Assembly: GCF_040954835.1 (NCBI RefSeq)
Contig: NC_090706.1
Span: 37,395,148-37,459,147, forward strand
DNA length: 64,000 bases
Origin: Lepisosteus oculatus
Lineage: Eukaryota > Chordata > Actinopteri > Semionotiformes > Lepisosteidae
Direction: 5' to 3'
Shown here: in pieces, positions 9,101-21,761 of the stretch
Layout of the letters: each line of letters begins with the position of its first letter
Numbering within the stretch: position 1 is the first letter of the stretch
Translations under genes and position numbers: made by a program
The notes under the pieces: generated by a model
Seen by the model: only the letters and a program-made list of their open reading frames with translations
What the model was told of the DNA's origin: nothing
Database searches by the model: none

Positions 9101-12100
9101 TGAAGCACTTCCAAGCAAAGATGTGGAATTGAGTGGAGTTGATGTGCTTTGAATTCGTCTGGCTGGAAGTTTGGAATTAGATCAGATTAATGTTGAGCTT
9201 ACACAATCAATGGAAGTCAATATGTTATTAGACTTTTAAACCTGTCTCTACATGAATAAACAATCAATGAGCTCACCCTTTAATCACTTCGCTTTAATCA
9301 TCGTTGTTAGTTATTAACATTTTCCTCTTTCTAATAGAGTCTATACATATTAATCAAAATTATGAATACCGAAGGACTGCTGTTACTTGAAGCATTTTGG
9401 TTAATAACCCTGTGGTAGCACATTTCTGGCCTGTTAAAATCCCAAAGCATACGCCAACATGTTTTACATTACAGCCAGGATTACTGAGAGGCGCGTACTT
9501 GCCCAAGTTTCGTAAGAAAAAAAGTGTCTTCCCAATATTTACTGACATTTAAAATCATCGAGGCAGGAGCAACTGTAAACGAGCAAAAAGAGAAACGACA
9601 TACACAACAGAGGGAGCTGTTTAGCAGGGTTGGACTGAAAGTCCTTCTGTTTCACTGGGGCAACGGGAAAGAGCGCTGTTAGGAATGGTAAGACATTAAA
9701 GGAGTGTCTGGAGGTAATTCATTCATATAAGCGGGGTAGGTTTGGAAAAGTAGCTGGAACCTCCACCACGCAGAAATTCACGTTTCAACAAATTCAGAAC
9801 AACACCATCTCACGCCTCCTCTTTTAACTTCAATAACTGGAGGGGCTGGAGATTAATTTTGTATATTTTGTATCGAATACAGAAAGTAATATTCCAATAC
9901 ACGGAAATAATCTAAGGGTGACATTCTTTCAAACACCCGATGTTTTTAGTTCTGGCGATGGTAAAGTGATCTCCTCTTCTGCATTACTCCCGGTAGCCAG
10001 GAGATGGAGACAGCACAATACAAAATGTACAAAAAAATGAAGTTCCGCAAACTATTGATCTTGATTTTGTTACAGTCATATAGAGCCCAGAGCCTCTGGG
10101 CGTTTTTGTACTGAATTAAGTTGTTCTGAAAATAGTCATGTACATAAATCTACATTAAATACTTTTCATTTCTTTCTTTTAACAAGTACATGAAGGCATA
10201 CACGAGATATGTCTTATGTTTAGCCCGCTGTTACAGAAATAAAATACCGTATCCTAAAGGTACCCGCTGAGCTATGAATAGGAAACAATAAGCAGATGTT
10301 CTAGATGTCTCTAGTCATGTCAAACAGCGAAGCCAAGGTTTGATTTGTCTATTGGCCATGATGAAACCGCTGAATTTTTGTCTCTATTGATTTAACATGT
10401 TAGAATGGGTTTTATATAAGATGCTAAAAATTCAACAACACTGCGTTTCAAATTGTGAGTGCATTTAGAATTCAGAAATAGTGAACGACCTTAAGTTCAA
10501 GTGTACTCCCAGTTGAAATGATCGGTTTTCTTTTTGAACAGTTTATTGCCCTATACCTACAGGAACTAGCTTGGGGTGAAGATTGTTGAAACTAATTGAA
10601 TACAACTTATACAAAATAAAGATGCCATTCGTTATAATTTTTTCAGAACACTGGGAATCCTCTCCGTTGCTGCACATTTTAATGTTTTGATTCTAAAAAA
10701 AGTAGAAAGTTGAACAATGGTTAATTTTTGTTGCACGGCAGCCGCTATAATCTAGAATGCAGTTCAGTTGCATAGGTTACTCGGAGCCCTGTTTATTTAA
10801 ACCTATCATTCGCAGGTTAAGTCGCTTCTGTAAAGCGCATCAAGCTAACAGCTCTCTCGTCTACTCTCATCATCTTGATCGTGGGTGTGCAGGAGGGCAT
10901 TGGGACCCTATAGTTAACCAGGGATGGAAGAATTGACTGCACCCTACAGCTGGATCTGTTGGAGTGCCTTCTAAGGAGCTCGGAAATGTTCAGGTCTCTC
11001 ACAGAGTGCTTTGGTCCCTAGACCTGAGCCTGGAGCACTTAGCTCTGTTGTTCACGACACTGTTGTTTTTTTATGCAGCATACCTCCACTGGGTCATAAA
11101 GAACAGTAATTGTCCATAACCAGGATTTGTACTTGCTTCCATGAAAGGCATCAAAGGATGTTACCATTTATCCCCAAAATTGACAAAAAGGATGACGTCA
11201 CAATTCTTGGAGAAAGCAACAGCACAGCAGCAATAATTTCAACCAGCGTTTAGATAGCAGCTGTGTGCAAAATTCAGCTGTGGCAGCATTTTCAGTTTCA
11301 GTGCAAAGGCAAAAGGCAGTGCGGAATCACACCTATGGCTAAATTTCCCAGAAGTCAATGAATCTACCAGTATGTGTTTGGATTGTGGGAGAAGACTGCA
11401 GCACCCGGAGGGGGAACATACAAACTCCACACAGATAGCACCCCAGGTCTGGAATTGAACACAGGACTCTAGTGTGAAAAGCCAGCAATAACAAACACTA
11501 TGCCACAATGCTGCCCTAAATATTAAGAATTATGCAAACAGTTTTCCTACAACACTACGTTTCTAGCATGGAATAACAATTGTTCCTTTGGACGCACCAA
11601 GTGGAGAACTATATAGTGTAGTGATTCCTGAGATTTTTTTTAAATTCTACATTGTTTGTCTTTTCTTGGCAGCCATGCTTAAATCTACATAAACATTTCC
11701 TTTTCAGAGAGCCGGCTTGTTCCATGCTTCAGGTTAGTGATAATTAGGTAGATTCATTCCTGCAGCTTTTTAGATCTGTGATCTCCTTATATGGGCACTT
11801 TCTAGCGCACAGAAAAAGAACTCCGCTAGACCTGTATTGAATAGTTTTCCTGTCTGATAAAGCATTCTTCAGATCAAAGACCTGTGTTCAGCACATAAAC
11901 AAAGATCAAGCAATTCCTGGTTCAAAGAAACATTTCAAAATCTTGATTTGAAATAAATCTGGGAATTCCAAAGTGTGACTTGATTTTTCTTGGGTTTTAT
12001 TTTCTGCGGTTCGTTCGTTCGGAACCGATTCGTTCCAGATTTTAACATGTTTTTGGCCCAAGGAAGAATCTGATTGTTTCTGTTGCTTTTTCATTAGTGA

Positions 12101-12620
12101 AGCTGAAATGTGTTTGATGTTTTGTTGTAGCAAACAGCTCATTAATTTATTTTATATCAAAGAGGCAGTGGTGTTAGTAAATACAGTACACTATAGATTG
12201 ATTTGAACTCTGATAATATTAGGTATTTTAGTTGATGAACATGAGGAGGAAATAATCTGGCAAAAAATGGATGCTCAATTTTATTTTCTAGGTACATTTT
12301 TTAAGAACAAAAAAAAAACAGACTTCACTGGAGTTTAACTCAAGGCAGCAAAAGAAAACATAGAGCTGCATTTCACCCAAAGTAGTCTTCTGTTCACTGT
12401 CGGATAACTGACAAATGTTTGTTACCTGGGAGGGCTTTCTGGCAAGTGATGAGGAAAGCTGTATCTAAAAAAAGCACGCTTCGGAATTTTTATAGGAATG
12501 ATTCTGTATGCATAAAATACATAAGCACCTTTAAAAGAAGTTACATAATGAACTAGTGGCAGAGGATAGTGATTAAGGTTGTGGATTCATACTGTAACTA
12601 GCTTCTCCCTGCGCACACTG
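6200..12620. other. Intergenic stretch, mostly unique-looking AT-rich DNA
   Basis: No exon with recognisable similarity was found. Contents seen: a GT/G-rich run near 7270-7290, an old tRNA-headed SINE on the minus strand at 11355-11518, and several low-complexity A and T runs. It lies between the GPCR and the 13.7-kb promoter and could hold regulatory elements, but I cannot name any. Confidence 0.4.
11355..11518 (-). repeat. tRNA-headed SINE fragment, minus strand
   Basis: Reads CACCCGGAGGGGGAACATAC, then CAAACTCCACACAGATAGC, then a degenerate tRNA B-box region (TGGAATTGAACACAGGACTC) and CACTATGCCACAATGCTGCCC. This layout is that of a very common fish repeat in reverse orientation. It is strongly mutated. 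Confidence 0.6.
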
Positions 12621-12631
12621 GTATTGTATCA

Positions 12632-13125
12632 CAAGAACATAACAAAGGAAAAGAAAGGCGGCCATTCAACCAGTCTAACTTGCTTGGCTGCTGGTTGGAG
12701 GATCACATCCGACTGCTTTGTGAAATAAGCCAGGGTCTTCGTCGGCTTCAGTGACATGAACTTTCCAATAATTCCTACCGGTGTCCTTATATTCAAATAC
12801 TCCCCTCTTGCTTCTGAAGACGTCTGTTGGGTTGGCTTTGTCGTGGTCTTTGGGGGCTCAAAATTTGTGAATCACATTGTTCCTTCTTCTCTGTTCAAGA
12901 CTAAGAAGATTCAGTTCCTTCAGCCTGTCAGGGAGGGACAGTTCCCTGAACCACAGGAATGTGCGTGGTTGCTCTTTTCTGGACTGATTCCAGAGCACCG
13001 TATTGTCTTTTGTATTGCAGTGACTGAAGTATTGTGGTCAACGCTGCTCTTGCCAAACAGCAGTGGAGTTGAATTGGTTAGGGTGTCATGTTATTATACA
13101 GAAATGATGGAAGATCAAGACTAAC
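12632..13125. repeat. Old CR1-like LINE 3' fragment
   Basis: CACAAGAACATAACAAAGG, GGCGGCCATTCAACCAGTC, TGTTCAAGACTAAGAAGATT, CCTTCAGCCTGTCAGGGAGG, and a CTGGACTGATTCCAGAGCACC-like block follow each other in the order of a dispersed repeat common in gar, sturgeon and other vertebrates, which I associate with CR1-type LINEs. A 122-codon open frame across it is incidental. The family name is from memory. Confidence 0.45.
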
Positions 13126-13127
13126 AG

Positions 13128-13205
13128 TAATACATCATTTATTTATATAGCGCCTTTCCAAACCCCAGGGTGCTGTACATAGTGATAAAGAAAAGCACAA
13201 TAAAA
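13128..13205. repeat. Fragment with the ATATAGCGC SINE/LINE tail
   Basis: CATTTATTTATATAGCGCCT, then CCAAACCCCAGGGTGCTGTA, matches the ATATAGCGC ... AAAGCGCTTTACA tail seen at 17.02-17.05 kb and in reverse at 50.55-50.60 kb. It abuts the CR1-like fragment. Confidence 0.5.
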
Positions 13206-13699
13206 AGTAAAAGAGAAAAGTAAACAAGAGCATTCGGGTTCGTACAGAATAAACGTGGGTCAACGTGGTTTGGGTTTGAAGACATTCAAAGAATTTTAAA
13301 TTTACTGTAAATTGTAAATGTAAAAACGTTCTGTATTGTTAGCAAAAAACCCAAAACAAACATTTGCTAACACTACAGAAATCAACTGGGATCCCGAAAG
13401 CTAAAATAAAATGCCAACATGACATTTCAGCTGGGTTCAGGGACATCATAAAACCAGCACTCTCAAGTCGATGATTAGCATGGGGGGTCATGGAAAAGTC
13501 GAGCGCTGCAAATTATACACCACTTTTATTCCGCAGCTGGGATTCGTCGAGCAAAACGATCTAGGTGCTTAGTTGTAAAGACGAGCTGGCTGCAGGTCAG
13601 ACGTGTGTGTTGAGCGGCGAGATGGGAGAGCGCAGCACCGCGCAGCGCATCGCAGTCCCATGCCAGCTTGTACCTGTAGATGGAGCGCGGAGAATTCGT

Positions 13700-13874
13700 G
13701 GCAGCGCTCCCAATGACGTCACCCGGGCTGTAGGTTTTTCCTTGTCTATAAAAGGAAACAGAAGGCAAGTTTACGGCTGCTCGTGGATACAGTTGGACTG
13801 GCTTACAAGGAAAACTTAGCACATAGTAATTAACTTTTTTAAAGTGCAAAGATAAAAAAAAAAGATCGTTAACG
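13700..13874 (+). promoter_or_regulatory. CRE + TATA promoter with 5' UTR of a coding first exon
   Basis: A perfect CRE, TGACGTCA, lies at 13714-13721. A strong TATA box, TATAAAAG, lies at 13747-13754. Transcription would start near 13775-13780 and give about 95 bases of 5' UTR before the ATG at 13875. The 13.55-13.80 kb interval is CpG-rich compared with its flanks. The elements are seen; promoter activity is inferred. Confidence 0.6.
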
Positions 13875-13904
13875 ATGTCCGCCAGCCAGAAAGAGGCTCC
13901 GGAG
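13875..13904 (+). CDS. Candidate coding first exon, possible alternative 5' end of PDLIM7
   Basis: ATG (A at -3) opens ten codons, MSASQKEAPE, ending in a good donor GGAG|GTAACT in phase 0. The next confident acceptor on this strand is PDLIM7 exon 21663, which begins GCC ATG. Splicing there keeps the frame and would give PDLIM7 an 11-residue N-terminal extension ending in Ala before its usual Met. No other downstream exon of an unknown gene was found between 13.9 and 21.6 kb. Alternatively it starts a separate gene whose next exon I missed. Confidence 0.4.
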
Positions 13905-16900
13905 GTAACTGCCATATAACACGATTGCTTTTGCGAGTTACACAATATTTGTGTTCTGTTCTCATAAAAAACGTTTACATGGCTCTGGTAATATCTATAC
14001 AGTAAAAGTTTTTTAATGGAAGTTTTGTTTGGCGTTGGCGTTTGGAGGCGGAGAAGAGGGAGTGGTCCACTCTTTTCCTAATTCAACTTTTTGTAAATTG
14101 TTCTTTTAAATTTTATAGGGCAGGGTGCTCAGAGATTGAATCCTTCTGCACAGACGAGATGTGTTTTCATAAGGACGTTATCTGCGGTTTTTTTGCGTTT
14201 AGACCTAAGTAATCAAACGCGATCTTTGCAAGTCTGAGCAACGCTGCGTGGATAATTTGGGTGGGTCGAGATTTGTGATCACGAAAGCTTCTTGAGAGTT
14301 TCCTTTTGTAAGCTGGCTGTGAATCCGTTCGTGTAAAGGCGAATCAAGATCGTGCACTTAGCATTTTTTTCAAGTGCTAAAAGAGCGGATATTTCATGTT
14401 CGTGGATGTTAAGTTATGCTGCGTTTTTTTTAAGTTGGTGCACACATTGTCCCAAAATAAACGCACTGATATCATTTTGAATATTATTCAAATAGTTTTA
14501 ATGTGACAAGAAAAGTGTCAATTTCTGATTGCATGCCAGCAAGCAAACGTTATGTATTAATCGAGATCTCCTCTATCGTTTCAAGAATTGCTTAGCTATT
14601 TGCTTGGGTCAACATTTAACCTGAAATGATCAAACACTCGTCAGGTCACCGATATTATTTGTTAATGTCTTTTTTTGGGGGGGGCTGTAAGTGATGTGGT
14701 TTTGTTTAGTATCTATATTGCTGTGGTTAAGATGTATGAAAAGGAATAGATGGTACTGTATATAATTGTCACCCCCCTACCAAAAAAAGTGCATTAGTGT
14801 TTTTATGGTGACGTCGATCAAAAATAAAGATCTAAAGTCCTACAGATTCAATATATGAAACGTGACAACACTTTCATTGTTGTCCGAACCGAGCAATGTA
14901 AAACTTCACTAACGAACTTGGAATTGCATTATCACCTTAGGACAGGGCAGGTGTTTTTTTAGCGTTAGTGCCCTCTGAAAAGAGAATCTCTTTCTGTATT
15001 GTATAGATCAGCGTTATTTTGTGTAATGCTTTATCTTGGAAAGATATTGCGAATTCTGTGAATGGCATTCTGTTCTGAAATAGATCTTGGTATATGCAGG
15101 TATGCTAACCTGATTTTGGTCATTTATCCGCCTCACAGTTTTTTAACGTACCCATTTATACAGTGAGGTATTTTACTGGTGTAATTTGAGGGGTGTACTT
15201 TGCTGATGTTTACTTTATAAGTACAGTAGTGCCTCACCTAGCCTTGAAATCCATATACATTATATTGCTGTAAACACAGAGCATCAACCTCTACTCCATA
15301 CAGCTGCCTGTACAGTTTTCATTTGTAATTTTCAGACCAGAGGTTTTTTTTTATTATATCCTAAAAATGTAGGAATGTAGAATTTATTCTTGGATATATG
15401 GGAGGTCCCTTCTACCTCGTAAACATCGCTGAATGCCTTGTCCTCAGTGGTCAAAGCTCTTCTCACATTTTTGGTTCTACATTACTGAGGTTAAGTGAAA
15501 ATCAATGCGTTTCCCTGAGCCCGACAGCTAATCAGATCTCTGTAACATGGTCAAGAAACACTACCATGCTACATGCCAATAGTGTATTTTACAAACCTTC
15601 ACTCTCCTGACCTACCCTCGCTCACAGTTTTCTGAGTTTGACACATATGAGGAAAGGTTTTCATGGTTTAACACACTAGCATAGTGACTGCAGAAGTGTG
15701 TCAGAAAAGTCAGCTGGAGTTGCGGTGAGTATTGTAGGTTTTAAGGCTCAGCTACAGAATTTCTCTCGTGTAGAGGGCAGTTCCAATGAGTTTTTGATCT
15801 GGACCATGTACTGTGTTGTGGGTGTGTGTGCATGTTGGTGTTCAGCTGGTGGTACTCTTGGCATTAGTTGCACCATTCTGTAGTGAGAAGACGAAAATTG
15901 CTTTTCATATAACGGCTTACTGCTTATAAAAATATAAGATGTAATTGTGCTAAATCCTTTGGATGTCTTTTTTTTTTTTGTCTGACCTTTATGAAGCCTT
16001 TGTTGAAAGAGGGTTTTGCCATGTGATATATATATATACTACTGTTGAATTAGCCATTTATATTTGAAAGGAATTGTGTACATTGGACTGTGTTATTTGA
16101 CACTCATGCTAGGAATGTTGCAGGGTATTGTTCTTCCATCTGCATAACATTGATCAGTTAAGACCCTTGTTCTACCCGTCTGATGCTGAAATATTGAAAC
16201 TCGCCTTTATTTGATCAGACTACCGTAATTCCTTAAATATGGGGATGTTTGTATGATATTCTAAAAGGGCTCGTTATATCCAGAACTTTGTGGCTTGTCT
16301 GCTTTTTGAAAGTATTCTACTGTACGTCAATGCTAACTCCTGTCCCCTGTGAATTGAACTTGCTGCAGTCTGCTGATTTGGGCTTTGCCAACGTATTCTA
16401 ATGAAGATCAGGATCGACACAAAGGCTAACTTGAGTCTTTTTCTTGTGTAGTATCACATCTGTGTGAAGTTTCAAATGCAAATTTATATGTACATTTTGC
16501 AGGATCAAGTAATTGAAGAAAACGGGGTCAGAGAGCAGTCCTAGTTTTTCAAGGAACGTTGCAAATCTCAAGCACAACCTCTTGAACGTTCGGCTGTATA
16601 TCAGTTGAATTTGTAGGGATAATAGGAGCTGTTTTAAGGAGGCACATGCTAATGAAATCAATTTATATATTAATTTCCTAAATACTTAGTCGGAGATTGT
16701 CTGGGACCTGTAAGAAAACTTTGTAAGCACATTCTGGGTTCAGCTTCAGAACACAATCAGCCAGGTAAGAAAACCAGGACAGAAAATCTATTTTTGCAAA
16801 CAAGAGCCATAGAAACAAATGGGTTTCTCACAACACCGGTGTGAGGATGAAGGGGATGTAATGCCAATGGATTAGACACTGCTGGAAGAATGTTCACTGG

Positions 16901-16967
16901 TGGACTAAGTAATATTGGTTTGGTTACTGAGAGATGCAACAAACAATGAAGGAAGACCACCTTCAAG

Positions 16968-16999
<32 letters not shown>

Positions 17000-19660
17000 T
17001 GCTTACACTTATATAGCGCTTTTCTGGACACTCCACTCAAAGCGCTTTACAGGTAATGGGGTCTCCCCTCCACCACCACCAATGTGCAGCATCCACCTGG
17101 ATGATGCGACGGCAGCCATAGTGCGCCAGAACGCTCACCACACATCAGCTCTCAGTGGGGAGGAGAGCAGAGAGTAATGTAGCCAATTCATAGATGGGGA
17201 TTATTAGGAGGCCATGATTGGTTAAGGCCAATGGGAAATTTGGCCAGGACGCCGGGGTTACACCCCTACTCTTTTCGAGAAACGCCCTGGGATTTTTAAT
17301 GACCACAGAGAGTCAGGACCTCGGTTTTACGTCTCATCCGAAGGACGGCACCTGTTTACAGTATAGTGTCCCCATCACTATACTGGGGCATTAGGACCCA
17401 CATGGACCACAGGGTGAGCGCCCCCTGCTGGCCCCACTAACACCTCTTCCAGCAGCAACCTTAGTTGCTTAGTTTAAGATGATGTCTTAAACTGTAACTT
17501 TGCAGAAAAGAGAGGAAAACCTAGAAGATGTACCTGAGAATCCTGCAGAAACTATTGGGAAGAATTGCTAAAAGTTAATAATATGCTGTTTAAATATTTA
17601 ATTAACAACGGGGTCTTGTTGTCGGTGTAAAAATGTCTAGTGGGATTGATGTTTCTAGTATTTGTCTTGTGTAATGGCTAATAAGTGTCTTTATCTGAAA
17701 ACATGAGATGCAAAACCTTTTGTGAATAAGGTAATTCACCTATCTTGGAGACAAAGCAAAACGGACTGACATAATTGTATTTCTTTGTCAGGCCAGAGGC
17801 AGGCTGGTAGTTCACTAGGTTTGTTTTGCTCTTGGATGTTCATTAAACTTGAAAGACTAAGTGTGAAAGTCACAACGATGTCTTATTTTTGTTGAACTGA
17901 ATGTCACGCTTCATAATGAGCGTAATAAGGTAGAATAAGTTCATAATAAGGTAGAATACAGTGAAAATAAGATTTAAAGTATTGGGGTTAGGCATGCTTA
18001 GTGCTAAACTCTAAATGTAAGTGTACCATCTCAAAGTCTTTTAATAGGTATCTAATGGAGGAATTTTATTTAAACCAACAGCAACTCCCAGTTAAACTGT
18101 GATTTTTCATTTCACAGTTCAGTACATCTTGTCCTAGCTTAAAGCATAAGCACTCCTAAAAAAAAACTATTTGAAAGTTTTGTCTGTAGTGTGATTTCAT
18201 TATTCCGTGTTTTTACAGAGGTCCTTGACTGGTTACAGCAATTTGGTTAAAATGCACTCTATTCTGTGACAGTGATTGGTTTCGTTAAAAGGTTTCCAAA
18301 GAATAAACTGCAGTCTGCAAGCTCAAAAGACCTGCACAGTAAAGGACATGGGAAAAACAGGAAATAATTTGGTGGAATAACTTGCAGAATGCGATGGTTT
18401 GGCACTTCAAAGTGCATTGTGGTTATTCAGAGAGATTTGTATACAGTTGTCTGTTTCCTCTCTTTTTCCTGAGTAATATACTTGTGGGACCTCTCTGTAA
18501 TAAAAAATAACAAAACTAAGGAGGGCAGCACAGCTATAGATGTGTTAATGTATTGAAAGCAAGCCACACTACAGATCACACCAATTGGAATACTTTTTGG
18601 TGCTTTCAAAATATCAACGACATCCTGCCCTTTGTCGAAGGGGAACACTAGCACCAGAATAAATCCTTAGAGTGAAGTTCCCCCATAAATGCATCTTTTT
18701 AAATGCCCTGTAGCAGTTGGTGCAGTGTTCTTCTCTAGTCCCAGGTATCCAAAAACTGTTCACTATTTTAATGTAGCCTTAAATATAGAAAAATCGGTTT
18801 AATTTTGGTTTGAGCAGAATAACTACAATGTCTAATGTGTAGAAGAAAACCAAAACTCATTTAACCGTCTTGCAAGAAGCTCAAGCTTAGTGGATTTGGG
18901 TTTTCTGTTTCTGGTAAAAAACGAAACCGGTAGCTGAGAGCCAGTTGTCTCCTGTATTCTTACTACCCTCTTCTCAACTCTGACTTTTACAATCAAATTT
19001 TCTTTTTTTTTTCCAGAAACAGCTGCTAGCTGTTCAGTCCCCTCCTGGCTTCTAGTTGGAAACCGAAGCCTCTCAGAATATCCACCAAATTTGAATTATT
19101 TTAATATATAGGTCATTAAAAACAGGTACCCTTTTTTAGGCATCCTTGTAGGAGACGTACAAAGATGTTGAAGTATCTGTTTTCAAACCGGTCGTACTGA
19201 GAGGCTTTTATCAGCAGAAAATCTTCAAACAGGCTTTTGTACCTGACAATTTGAGTGGCTCAGCTGGGCAAACTGACCAGTGAGAAGGGTCAGTGCTCCT
19301 GTCAAGGAGTCACAGAGGCTTCTCATTGCCAATGCTGAGCTTAGTCAATAAAGATTTTGATTTGGACAAAGAGTGCCCATTTAAAGTTATTGGGTTCTGC
19401 TGCAGAAATAAAAGGCAGTCTCTTTAAAGCTCTTAAATACTACCTCCCACCCCCCCTTAATTGCTAGCTCTGTTACATTATGTCTGAATGCATGTGATGG
19501 CTGCAGAAAAGAATGTTGACTTGTCTTCCCCCCCCCTTTTGATTGTCTCTTCCAGCAACTATTGGTTAGAATATGTGAGCTAAGAGCCAGGAAATCAGGG
19601 TGGCTGACGTTCTCTCTGAGCTGTGACTCACTGGGGTGTTGGGCTGAAATAGTTCGGTGT
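13905..19660. other. Intron or intergenic stretch between the two candidate promoters
   Basis: AT-rich, with a SINE at 16969-17475, a TA dinucleotide run at 16026-16038, a G run near 14679 and an AATAAGGTAGAATA duplication near 17925-17960. No exon recognised. Confidence 0.4.
16969..17475 (-). repeat. 5S-type SINE, 5'-truncated copy with (TAA)n tail, minus strand
   Basis: Begins with (ATA)n/(TAA)n at 16970-16999, then TTATATAGCGCTTTTCTGGA and CACTCAAAGCGCTTTACAGG, and runs in reverse through the same body as the 50-kb copy (CAATGTGCAGCATCCACCTGG, TACACCCCTACTCTTTTCGAG, GTATAGTGTCCCCATCAC). It stops at CTTCCAGCAGCAACCTTAG, so the 5S head seen in the 50-kb copy is missing. The low divergence from that copy points to comparatively recent activity. 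Confidence 0.8.
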
Positions 19661-19667
19661 AGTTTTA

Positions 19668-19751
19668 CATTCCTTATATAGCCTCTGAGCAGCGTAAGGA
19701 GAGAGCAGGAGAGCCTTTGCCGGGACAGGAGCAGGGGAAAGACTAACAGCG
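19668..19751 (+). promoter_or_regulatory. PDLIM7: PDLIM7 TATA promoter with MCAT/CArG-like overlap and non-coding exon 1
   Basis: CATTCCT (MCAT/TEAD site, 19668-19674) runs straight into TATATAG (19675-19681). The junction CCTTATATAG is one base off a CArG (SRF) box. Transcription would start near 19705, and the exon ends at 19751 with donor CAGCG|GTAAGAAA. It has no ATG, so it would be a non-coding exon joined to 21663. TEAD- and SRF-type control would suit a Z-disc/actin adaptor. The motifs are seen; the promoter role is inferred. Confidence 0.55.
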
Positions 19752-21662
19752 GTAAGAAAATGAGACTCCTTGAGTCCTACTTTCCTTTGGGTTTCAGAGA
19801 CTTGGGTTTCAGGGTAGACCCTGAAGACGTCGCACAGAGGAAAGTATTGAAGGCTGTTTTTGTGGACATCGATGGCTGTTTGTTTGGCAAACTAGGATCG
19901 TAATTGGTGTAAAGGATCATCTTATGCATTTCAAAAATTGACCTTGCCCTTTAGAGCCACAGGAGACTTGTGTGAAAATACCGTTTGCTGATTTAGTTGT
20001 AAACCGGCGGTGGCATGCTTCATTTACATTCAGTTATCCGGGGAATGTAAAGACGTTTGTGCATTTGTTTTTTTGCACTTTCTTCAGGTGTCTATTCTGG
20101 TAACTGTATATACAGCATTGCTGTGGCAATACTGATTTTCTCTGGGGACACTTTTGCAAGGCTCATTATGGTGGTTCAAAAACAGATGACAGCTTAGCTG
20201 TGATATATATATATATTGAAGGAATTCCCTGCCTGTCCTGTTCTGTCAGTCGTGAGTTGAGAGGAATTTATTGACCTCTCTGCAGAGCTCTTCCACTATC
20301 CTCCTGATTTTACAAGTTGTAGCTTTGCAGTGGCACAGAAGTAACATGGGGGGGGGTGGAGGAAGATTGATTATTGCAAATCTTCAAATGAAGGGATAGA
20401 TGAACTAACTGCAGATGAAGGGATAGTGACAGTGTGCTAAAGGACACACGCATGGCTGTTTCATGTAAACTGTGTTTCATACTGTACTTCAGCCCATATT
20501 GTCTCTTGGCCTTTTTTTTTGTTGTTGTTTTTTTCTGAAAGAAGAACATTTATTTACTGACAAATAAATCAGATTTTAAGTAGTAGATTGCAGATTTGCT
20601 CACAACACACAGTTCCTTGTCTGTGAAACCTCTAAACATTGTTTTTTCCATAATGAATAACAATGCTGTGTTTAGGACAACAAAGTAATAAATGTAGGGT
20701 GCGATCTTTTCCCTTTTTTTTTAAACTTATTCTGTCTGCTGTCTCCATATCAAGATCTCAGCATGGTGCTCTTCTTCGTTAAAATCTGATCAGTATATAT
20801 CTTAGTGGGGAAAGAGAAATCGAAGATTATGCAGGCAAGTTAAAATATTTTTGTGATGCTGGGTTTCTTTTATAGAGCTTGATGCTTTAATGAAAGGCGC
20901 AGGCATCAGTATTCCACTGGTGGCTGAAGTGTAGGAAGTCCATGTGGTGCATTTCAGCGCTGTCATTATTATCTAATCAAAAGCCAACACCGAAATGTTA
21001 AGAACCAGGAGTGTGAAGCCCAGCCAGTCAGTCCCCGTTCCCCCCCCTCTCTTCCACCTTGATCCAACAGGAAGTCTCTGAGTGCTTTTGTTTCAAAGAT
21101 GTTTCCTGAACACACTGGAGAGCCTAATCAGTCATCAACAGGGTGTTAGTGAAACTAGCTCCGGCATCGTATACTGTGCGTTTAAACTAAAAGGCAACAT
21201 TTTAAGTTAAACTGCTTCTCCTTGTACATGTAATGCAGACAGTCCTTGCGTTTATAAGAATCTGATAGGGATGAGCAGATCTCTTCATCTGACTGTGAAC
21301 TTGCATGAAAGACTACACTATGTGTGTGTGTTTTACAGGGCAGTACATGAATACAGATGTAAATAAAGTATTATAATTTCATTGATAGTGGGTTGTCCGT
21401 TAGGAAATTGTGATGAATCCCATGGTCAGTGCGGTTGCTGTGAATCGGTTCCGTTTTTACAAACTCGGTAAAGAGTACTAGACTCCTCCAGATGCAGTAA
21501 CGAATATAAAACTAGTGCCATTGTCAGCAACTGATCTATTTTTGTTTGTAAAGTGGAGTCTCCAGGGCTGACTGGCTGTTCATCACTGCTTAAAAGATGC
21601 ATGTGCGTTGATTATTCTTGGACACAGCACATGTATAATTTTTTTGTTCTTTTCCTGTCCAG

Positions 21663-21761
21663 GCCATGAATACATACACCGTGACGCTTAAGGGGCCAGC
21701 TCCCTGGGGGTTCAGACTGCAGGGAGGGAAGGACTTCAGCATGCCGCTCACAGTCTCCAGG
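21663..21761 (+). CDS. PDLIM7: PDLIM7 first common coding exon (PDZ, first part)
   Basis: Acceptor TTCCTGTCCAG|GCC, ATG at 21666, donor CCAGG|GTAAGAG. Encodes [10 protein letters not shown], then [24 protein letters not shown] is the carboxylate-binding loop. Ends in phase 0 after 32 codons. Confidence 0.93.

Noticed and set aside
12756..13124. 122-codon plus-strand frame
   Set aside because: Falls within an old CR1-like repeat fragment; not a reverse transcriptase or any known domain.
13526..13945. 139-codon frame on the minus strand over the 13.7-kb promoter
   Set aside because: Lies over a CpG-rich promoter where stop codons are rarer; no family similarity. The plus-strand CRE, TATA, ATG and donor explain the region better.
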